NCBI GenBank assembly: GCA_014871385.1
Contig: CM026431.1
Coordinates: 15,293,118-15,357,117 of the forward strand
Source: Ceratodon purpureus
Lineage: Eukaryota > Streptophyta > Bryopsida > Pseudoditrichales > Ditrichaceae
Length of the DNA stretch: 64,000 bases
Direction of reading: 5' to 3'
Positions 57,432 to 64,000 of this stretch are shown here, one piece after another. Below the pieces are notes generated by a model. That model did no database searches and was not told the origin of the DNA. It worked only from the letters and a program-made list of their open reading frames with translations. How positions within the stretch are numbered: position 1 is the stretch's first letter; every line of letters starts with the position of its first letter. The translations under genes and the position numbers were made by a program.

Positions 57432-59816
57432 TCATGAGAGCTTCTTCTCCTGCTTGCTTGCAAAAACGGACTGCCACTCTTTCAAGCTCTCCTTCTGGCC
57501 TTTATTTAGTCGGGCACGAGGTCGACTGCGCTTGATATAAGTTTCAGCATTTTGCCATGTGTCGCATACTCCTAGAGTAATCAATAGAGCACACATAATC
57601 GTTACGCTGCGTCCATGACCTGCCCAGAACCCAAACACCACGAACACAACTTCCCGAGTAAGGACGACGGCAGCAGCAGCTGAACTCAAAGTAATTAAAA
57701 ATTCCTTCCATTGCAATAAAAAATCCCTTCCATTGCATTAAAAAATCCCTTCCATTGCATTAAAAAATCCCTTCCATAGCTTCAAAAAATCCCTTCCATT
57801 GCATTAAAAAATCCCTTCCATTGCATTAAAAAATCCCTTCCATAGCTTCAAAAAATCCCTTCCATAGCTTCATAAAATCCCTTCCATAGCTTCAAAAAAT
57901 CCCTTCCATAGTTTCAAAAAATCCCTTCCATAGCTTCAAAAAATTCCTTCCACAGCATTCAAAAACTCCCCTTCGATCACATTACCAAATTCCTTCCATT
58001 GCATGCACACCATTGCTCATCAAACACAACATTGCCCATATGTCTATTTCCCCAATCAATCAGTAAGCATAAAACACAATGTGCAGATAGAAACAAAGGT
58101 TACCAAACTCGCAATTCAGCACAAATTAGGCATCCAGAACTTTGAACGCCCATTGAACAGCGTGAACAATCAAACTCTCTCAAAAGCAAAAAAAAGGTAG
58201 AATTTCAACACTACATTAATTCACAAACGCTAAACAAAGACGCTAATTAGAATGATTCAACAACGTCTGCAAAAACAAAACGTGGGGTGAGAGAGGCTCG
58301 AACTCTCGACCTCAGGATTTCTCGTTTCAGCTATGAGACCTACGCGCTAGCCAACTGCGCCACCACCCCGTAGTCCCTGCGGGTTTCGAACCCGCGACCT
58401 TTCGCGTGTAAAGCGAACGTGATAACCACTACACTAAGGAACCGATGGAAGGGAAGTCGAAACACCCCGAACAATCCCAGGCAGATGTCCAAATGCCCAA
58501 AAGTAAACCTTATAATCAAGATTCCCCATCCTAGCACGGTTCTAGCAAATTTTCATGTAATCGCCCACAAAAGTGTACTAATCCAAATGCCGTAATCTAA
58601 TTCTGCTCTACAAGCATACTCGCACTAAATTCTTGCAAATGCTTTACATTTGTATCGACGTCCGAATTGCTGAACACTGAAATCTCTAAGAATTTTGATT
58701 CATTGCCTGACTATCGTAGCATTTATAACCTCACTGTAAGGGAGAACTAAACCTTCAATGCTGTACTTACAACAGCATGAGAGGAACGATGACTACAGCA
58801 TGAGAGGAACGATGACTACAGCTGAAGACAAATTCGGAATATGATTTTCCAAATTTCTAATAGACACTATACAGTAATCGACACTGGAACGGTGTCTATG
58901 GCAAATGCTAGTGAAGCTGAAATCGGTTCTGTGAACAAAGATATATGTTACATGCCAAGAATCGCGAAACCCTAGACTCACGACTTGGAGAGATCGGCCT
59001 AAATTGTACCGCAAAAAAGATTGACACGATTGATGAAAGAAAGATCGAAAGAAGTGAAGAGAGCAACGCACCGAAAGCGCAGTGGACAAGAACCGGGTGG
59101 CCGCTCTCCCCGCGCTGCTTGAGCGCCCACTGCACCGCATTCTCGATCTCCACGGGTTGCGGTCCGCGCGTATCCCAGATCGGCACACACAAATACGGGA
59201 GCTCGTTCACGCACGAGTTCCTCGGCAGCTCGCAAGTGCAGTCCACCACGCCACGCAACCCGGGCGGCACGTCGCGCTGCAGCGCGGGCCAGCCGCCGAC
59301 GAACAACCCCGGCTCCACCTCGGTGAACACAGGCTCCTGGCTCAAGAAGCGCCGCGCGTGCACGTACGCCCTCAAGGTCAGGAGGTAGGGATAGAACGCG
59401 GCGTACGACCACCACGGAAACGCCCCCTCCCGGCTCTTCCTGAACAACCCGGTGTAGTTAATGCGCGGGTGCGCGGCGATGGCTGCAGTGAAGCCGACGA
59501 TGGAGCTGTGCAGGACTGGGAGTGTGATGTAGGGTGGCGCGTTGGATTGGCGGAGCGCAACGAAGGCCGCGAGCACTGCCGCGGATGGCAGCCCCACGAC
59601 GAGCGAGATCCCCATGGCGAGCTGCCCCAGGAGGTGGCAATTGGGACTGGAATGTGGAGGCTGGGTGGGAGGAGACGGGCATTTTGGTGTTGGGGGTGCT
59701 TTCGGGGGTTTAGGGGGAGACTCGGGAGGGGGGGTTCTTGTGGTTGAGGTGGCCGACTGTATGCCACTTGGGGTTTCTCTGACACCCTGCTCTCCTCGGG
59801 AGGGTTGTTCAGACAT
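57432..59816 (-). CDS. Membrane-anchored dual-specificity/tyrosine phosphatase-like protein
   Basis: Two exons: 59072-59816 and 57432-57619, joined across a 1452-bp GT-AG intron; the 933-nt sum encodes 310 residues. The N-terminus is Ser/Pro-rich, then hydrophobic segments at about 62-90 and 96-115, a linker (FPWWSYAAFYPYLLTLRAYV), and the phosphatase domain from about 162 (VFTEVEPGLFVGGWP). Asp215 in PIWDTRG may be the general acid. The HCX5R signature HCAFGHGRS (245-253) is complete only after splicing: exon 1 ends inside its second Gly codon. Substrate and compartment are not known; the domain could act on phosphotyrosine or on a phosphoinositide-type lipid. The start at 59816 was chosen because the upstream frame is made of fold-back repeats. 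Confidence 0.85.
57702..57965. repeat. 22-bp minisatellite in the phosphatase intron
   Basis: About 12 units with consensus TCCCTTCCATNGCNTYAAAA plus AA, spaced exactly 22 bp (for example 57724, 57746, 57768 ... 57944). Two variants alternate: TTGCATT and TAGCTTC. Confidence 0.95.
58283..58369 (-). tRNA. tRNA-Met (elongator, CAT), with intron
   Basis: On the minus strand it starts GGGGTGGTGGCGCAGTTGGC and ends CTCACCCCA, with anticodon CAT in the loop after GGTCT. The length is 87 nt; a mature plant elongator tRNA-Met has 74 nt, so an intron of about 13 nt follows A37 (GCTGAAACGAGAA). Acceptor arm (GGGGTGG/CTCACCCC) and T arm (GAGAGTTCGAGCCTCTC) pair well. Confidence 0.95.
58371..58443 (-). 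tRNA. tRNA-Val (TAC)
   Basis: On the minus strand it starts GGTTCCTTAGTGTAGTGG. The anticodon stem TTCGC/GCGAA encloses loop TTTACAC with anticodon TAC; the T arm GCGGGTTCGAACCCGC is perfect; acceptor GGTTCCT pairs with AGGGACT using two G-U pairs, discriminator A. It is 73 nt long and ends one base before the tRNA-Met gene. Confidence 0.94.
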
Positions 59817-59835
59817 GTCAGATGTGTACAGTGGG

Positions 59836-61010
59836 GTTTTGTATAGGGTGAGCCCCAGCCGGAGGGGCTCACTGAGGCACCCGGCGGAAAGGGCAAATAC
59901 GAAGCCTGGCCTGTCCGGAAGGGGTGCCTCACATCGCGTGAGCCCCGATAGGCGGGATTCACCCGGTCGTAACACCCGGTCGCTGAATTGTCCATAGGCT
60001 GCAACGTCCCCTTACCCGACGTGAGGCCCTCCTGCGGCATCCCTCACAAAACCTCATAGGAAAAAACCCGGGCAGGCACAATCTCACGTCAAAAGTTCGG
60101 GGCAGGCACGGGCAGGTGACAGTGACAGGGTGTTACGCCATAAGAGGCCCCCGCCTCTACGGGCCTCACGGGATGTGAGGTCCTTTCTTCGTCGATTCGG
60201 GCTGACGTCCTATCCCTCCTCGTCAGGGACCTCACATGAGGCCCTAGAGGCGGGGCCTCTTACTGTACGTATCACTCTTGCCCCACAGCCCGCACTTGAA
60301 AAGTTCTAAATACCATGTCCAAGACATCAAAATGACTCCGAGCTAAGGCATCCGGTTAGTATCTGCAAGGTTGTGATTTTGCCACTAGATCGTGAGAAGC
60401 TAAAGTACGTGTCTGTTGTTAACTGAGCTGAGGGTCTATGTCAAAGAGCGGGTTCGAGCTCAGGTATAGGCCTATGTAGCAGAGCGAATTCAAACTCGAA
60501 ATCTCGACATTGATGCGGGTTGTTCCTCAGAAATTTACAATCATGCCCAGGTTTTTGGGTGTGGCGAGTTTTATAACAGGGCGGGAATTCCACCCAAAAA
60601 CCCGGGAGGTTAACCGATGGAGGAGTTCCTCCGCGGAAGGTGCACTGAATTGTATAGAGAAATCTCACAAAGGGGGTTACATATAGGGTGAGCCTCGTCC
60701 AGATGAGCTCACACAATGTGAGGTATTCGACGGAAAGGGCAAGGGTGAAGAACTTGCATCGCATGGGAGAACAAAGGTCAATTTCTCATTGGATAGATGT
60801 CGCTGATGGTTGAAATCTTTTTGTCATGCCTGGGCATTTGGGCGAAGCAGGATTCCTTGCGGGGCAGAATTTCGACCCGAAAAAATCGGGAAGAACCCCC
60901 AACGACAAATACCGCGGCAGGAGGTGCGTCGGTGGAGAATAGAAAAACTTTCCAAACATGGTTACCTCGGGTGAGCCCCCATTAAGAGGGGCTCATCTGG
61001 CGTAGTGCCT
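59836..61010. repeat. Cluster of GTGAGCC...GGCTCAC stem-loops
   Basis: At least four related hairpins: about 59848-59872 (GTGAGCCCC against GGGGCTCAC), about 59938-59963, about 60688-60712 (GTGAGCCTC against GATGAGCTCAC) and about 60971-60995 (GTGAGCCCC against GGGGCTCAT). Around the first and third, direct-repeat similarity extends further (TATAGGGTGAGCC ... GACGGAAAGGGCAA). It forms the upstream region of the phosphatase gene. Confidence 0.75.
60141..60262. mobile_element. 122-bp fold-back (MITE-like) element
   Basis: Begins TAAGAGGCCCCCGCCTCTAC and ends with the complement (GAGGCGGGGCCTCTTA). Arms of about 36-43 bp pair along almost their whole length (including CCTCAC...TGTGAGGTCC) with two small gaps; the spacer is about 40 bp. 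Weaker symmetry (GTGTTACG against CGTATCAC) continues outward for about 10 bp. It has no coding potential. Confidence 0.85.
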
Positions 61011-61814
61011 AATAATGGTAAGCTGCCTAAGATCTCGACCTATAGTTGCTCAAGTTTTTTGTCGTGGAAGGTTTTCTTTTGCATAGGGGATTATGAGCAA
61101 GAACCGAGAAAGTATCCTGAGGCCTTTAGATACTATAAAGCAAAAATCTTTGTAGGTATTACGTAAGGTTTTTGGTGATGCGGTTTGTTGTTTGTTCCCT
61201 GAAGTAAGGGGACATTTTACTCAAAGTATACCGGTGCTAAGTCATTTCATATGGAATTTGGAAATTGTGGCAGATGGAGGCGAATTAGAAACCATAGTGG
61301 AATTTTTTGAGAATGTTATACTTGAGGTAAGATTGTGACCGAGATCAAATTCATAAAATTCAAATTAATAGGATTGTTTGGTTCTTTCAAATTGGCCTTA
61401 TACAAAGGTTAGGCTGAAACATCAATTTATCCTACAATGTATTATTTTGAGTCAAAATCTTTTGAGCCCGTTTGATGGAACTGGGATAAGTTTTTCCTAG
61501 TCCAAAATTCATACTTGGGCCAAAACTTGGATTAGATTTAGAGCTCAAAGAATTCTCACATATGCTGATCATCCATTGGTTCCAAGTCTATATGTAAAAT
61601 AGGCCTTATTTAAGTGGAGGTAGTGGAGCCCATTCCAAGCTTGTAGGAAAGTTACGTCAAGTAGGTCAATGTTGTTTGATTACAAGTCTTAGAACGGATA
61701 AAAGCTACGAGAAAATATAGATAGAAGCATAGAAAGGTCACAAGATTGGGGTTTCAAATGAAAATAGATTGCGTGTGCTATATATATTGGCACTCTTAGT
61801 TTAAAGGCACTTTG
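61011..61814. other. AT-rich spacer, nothing recognised
   Basis: About 0.8 kb without a supported gene, repeat or RNA. Confidence 0.4.
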
Positions 61815-63370
61815 AATTTTTGAAAGAGATTATGATTTTTGGTTTATTGTACTATAATTTCTCACAATAAAAATTTATTGGACTATTTTCCCTTCAATTC
61901 TAAAAACCGCCAAGTTCTTATACACCAAATATGGAGAGATCACCAAACTCTTCCATGTCTATTAGCTATTTAAAAGTAGAAATTAGGTATTAATTAATAA
62001 AAAATTATGGTATCATATTCAACTAATGGATGACTTTACAAATAAATCTACTAGAGTTGTTTTGTAAATTCACTTACACATTCAAACATTTCAAAAGTTG
62101 AATCCTTCAAATTTCCAAGAACACATTTCTTTGGATTTACTCTTTCTATGAATTATTGTATTCTTTATATCAATCGTATTCATAAGTAAAACGTAATATT
62201 TAATTCTAATGTTATTGTTTGATTTACTTAATAAGATCACATATTTCAATACAAGTATTTTAGGTCATTCATCTAAAAAGAGATGAATTACAAATAACTT
62301 TACCAGTCTACAATCATTTTTTAATTATACCAATTGACCTTGGAAAAATTGGAAGTCAAAGAAAGGCCCATTACATTCTAGCAAAGAATTATTTCACTAT
62401 CCATTTTAATTCAATGGCCCAAAATTTACAAAATGCTACATATTAAAATTTAGAGAATAGAAGGTATTCTTTTTCAAACATAAATATAACAAGGGATGTG
62501 GAAATGGAAGATAAAACCTCCACCACTGAAAGCATAAGTTTGAGTTTCAAAAGTGGAGTTACTTCATGGAAAAACCAGACTCCACTTCACACAACCATAC
62601 TCTACCAATTAGCTCACAAACCATAGATCTGATTTTTTGAAAGATATTACAATTTCTCATTTTAAAAAGTCATTGGAAGAGTTTTCTTGAATATAGAATC
62701 AACCAAGCTTTTACCATCAAACATGAAAAAATCACCAAAATCATCCATCTCTGGTAGTTCTTCAAAGAGAGAAATCAAATATAAATTAATAAAAAACAAT
62801 GGTACCATTTAGAATTTTGGAGGCGTGACTTTTTCTAATATACAACCTGTAAATTTACTTTATTCTTTATTTTAATCATTTTCATAAATAGAGCGTATAA
62901 TTTAATCATTTAATTCTAATGTCAATGTTTGATCTATTTAATTGGATTACATGTTTCAATGCAAGTGTCTTAGGCATTCACTCATCTAAAACAAGATGAA
63001 TTACAAATAACTTCATTCTTCGTTAATATTTCTTTAATCATATCAAGTGACTTTAGAAAATTTGAAAGAATTAAAGAAAGGCCCATAATTTTTTAACAGA
63101 GAGCTTTGTTGTTTTAGTTTAATAGGTGAACATATGAATAATAACAAGTAATCAATGCAAGGTCGAAATTCAATTCAAGGTTTGCTTCACAATTCATTTT
63201 AATTCAATGGGCTAAAATCTCCAAAATGCAATGAATTAAAATTCAAAAAAAAGAGGCATATTTTTTAAACATGAACATGAGAAGAAGTATGGACTAGGGA
63301 GATAGAGCCTCCAGCACTTAAAACGGAAATTTGGCGTGAAAAGGGGGAGACACTCCATGGAGTAGGTCAA
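61815..63370 (+). repeat. Diverged tandem duplication of AT-rich DNA (units of about 0.75 kb)
   Basis: Unit 1 is about 61815-62585 and unit 2 about 62632-63370. Shared landmarks in the same order: GAGATCACC/AAAATCACCAAA, TTAATTCTAATGT, AGATGAATTACAAATAACTT (62281 and 62994), AAAGAAAGGCCCAT, CATTTTAATTCAATGG. Divergence is high, so the event is old. A phrase CAGACTCCACTTCACACAAC follows unit 1 and recurs near 63642. Confidence 0.7.
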
Positions 63371-63829
63371 ATGTAGTTTAAATGTAATTTAAACGTTGAA
63401 GAGAGAAGAGGAGAGAGCCCAAAAAGGTGGAGAGCATTCACAAAATTAGGGTTTGGAATGAGGAGTGGCTATTCCAACTTCATACAGGTGGATTTACTCA
63501 TAAATGAGGGCCAACCATGGAACGAGCGATTTTTAATATTGCGTCACATTACGGTAGCACTACTGACAATGCAGATCATGCTGTCACCAAAGAATAGATC
63601 CACCCCTGCTACACACCAGTTCAATCTTACAAAGACCAGACTCCACTTCACACAACCATGCTCTACCAGTTACGTCTCTATCTAGCTCAGAAACCAAACC
63701 TACCAATGATTTGACAAGAGAAATATTGAGTTTCGTATGCAAGGTCTTCAAATAAATTTCACAATAATGGCATGTGCCATAATTTACAGCGTGTTTTCCG
63801 AGTCAAATCCTCATCGTTCCTGATTTTTC
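63371..63829. other. Spacer with a telo-box-like motif
   Basis: TTAGGGTTT occurs at 63446-63454, followed by a 75-codon plus-strand frame (63458-63685) without any recognisable feature. I do not call it a gene. Confidence 0.3.
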
Positions 63830-64000
63830 TCACCTTCTGAAAAGCCCTGAGCTTTGAAGCATTTTGAAATAATCAGCAAGAACTGGAGACTTCTTAACCA
63901 GATCCCAGACACGAGGCAACACCTTCAGCCAATCCCGTTCAGACATGGGCTTGGCAAAAGAGCGCCGCTGCAAGGACAAGATCTGCAAGGAGACATGTAC
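63830..64000 (-). CDS. Unidentified protein, C-terminal exon (partial at right edge)
   Basis: The minus-strand frame is open from the window edge to TGA at 63830-63832 and reads RRSFAKPMSERDWLKVLPRV, then WDLVKKSPVLADYF and KMLQSSGLFRR. The composition and amphipathic pattern look like a genuine helical C-terminus. Likely 3' splice sites (CTCCTTGCAG, GTCCTTGCAG) lie within the first 40 bases, so the exon may start at about 63967 or 63983. I do not recognise the family. Confidence 0.55.
   Translation of the reverse strand, partial: VHVSLQILSLQRRSFAKPMSERDWLKVLPRVWDLVKKSPVLADYFKMLQSSGLFRR

Noticed and set aside
57702..57965. CRISPR-like array of short repeats
   Set aside because: Units are contiguous at 22 bp without unique spacers, in a plant intron; it is a minisatellite.
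63458..63685. A 75-codon frame following a telo-box-like motif
   Set aside because: No recognisable features, ends in AT-rich repeat DNA, no splice or conservation evidence.

Overview
The window is nuclear DNA of a land plant. Coding sequences are split by GT-AG introns of about 80-700 bp, and the genes are plant families: a PATROL1/Munc13-like protein, an ECHIDNA/TVP23 protein, a calcium-dependent protein kinase, a PRISE-type reductase, PPi-dependent phosphofructokinase beta, a LysM receptor kinase, and an intron-bearing elongator tRNA-Met. The many gene-poor AT-rich stretches, an intron-free PFP-beta coding region and a piggyBac element suggest a seed-free plant (bryophyte-like), but this is inference; the species cannot be read from the sequence.

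Layout. 0-4.5 kb: the last exon of a PATROL1-like gene (+), then a one-exon myristoylation-motif kinase (-). 4.5-10.9 kb: a decayed, intronless CDKG-like kinase copy (-), cut in two by a complete piggyBac element (TTAA duplication, 15-bp inverted ends, transposase with all three catalytic Asp but one in-frame TAG). 11.2-11.6 kb: a TA microsatellite and three 110-bp repeats. 11.9-14.1 kb: ECHIDNA (+). 16.5-20.5 kb: a 12-exon CDPK (+). 21.7-22.9 kb: a PRISE reductase (-).

22.9-44.0 kb is the most unusual part. It holds a large DNA transposon that I cannot assign to a named family (32105-44039, 11.9 kb, 42-bp terminal inverted repeats matching at 39 positions). The upstream flank and left 6.5 kb of this transposon are present twice as a nearly perfect 7.86-kb head-to-tail duplication with a short, apparently locally templated filler at the junction. 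The element encodes an RNase H/DDE-transposase-like protein (-), a coiled-coil plus RING-like protein (-) and an orphan 412-aa protein (+). It is sprinkled, in coding and non-coding parts, with a 13-bp palindrome TTGCTGSCAGCAA and variants. This is my best candidate for an undescribed system: a multi-protein transposon with dispersed internal binding sites, perhaps comparable in logic to Spm/TNPA or VANDAL/VANC.

44-64 kb: PFP-beta (+), a LysM receptor-like kinase with a degenerate kinase domain (-), a long AT-rich spacer, and a two-exon membrane-anchored dual-specificity-type phosphatase (-). The phosphatase intron carries a tRNA-Val and a tRNA-Met one base apart plus a 22-bp minisatellite. 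Then follow a cluster of fold-back repeats, a diverged tandem duplication of AT-rich DNA, and the 3' end of an unidentified gene (-) at the right edge. The host genes look independent of each other; no operon-like or clustered pathway is evident.
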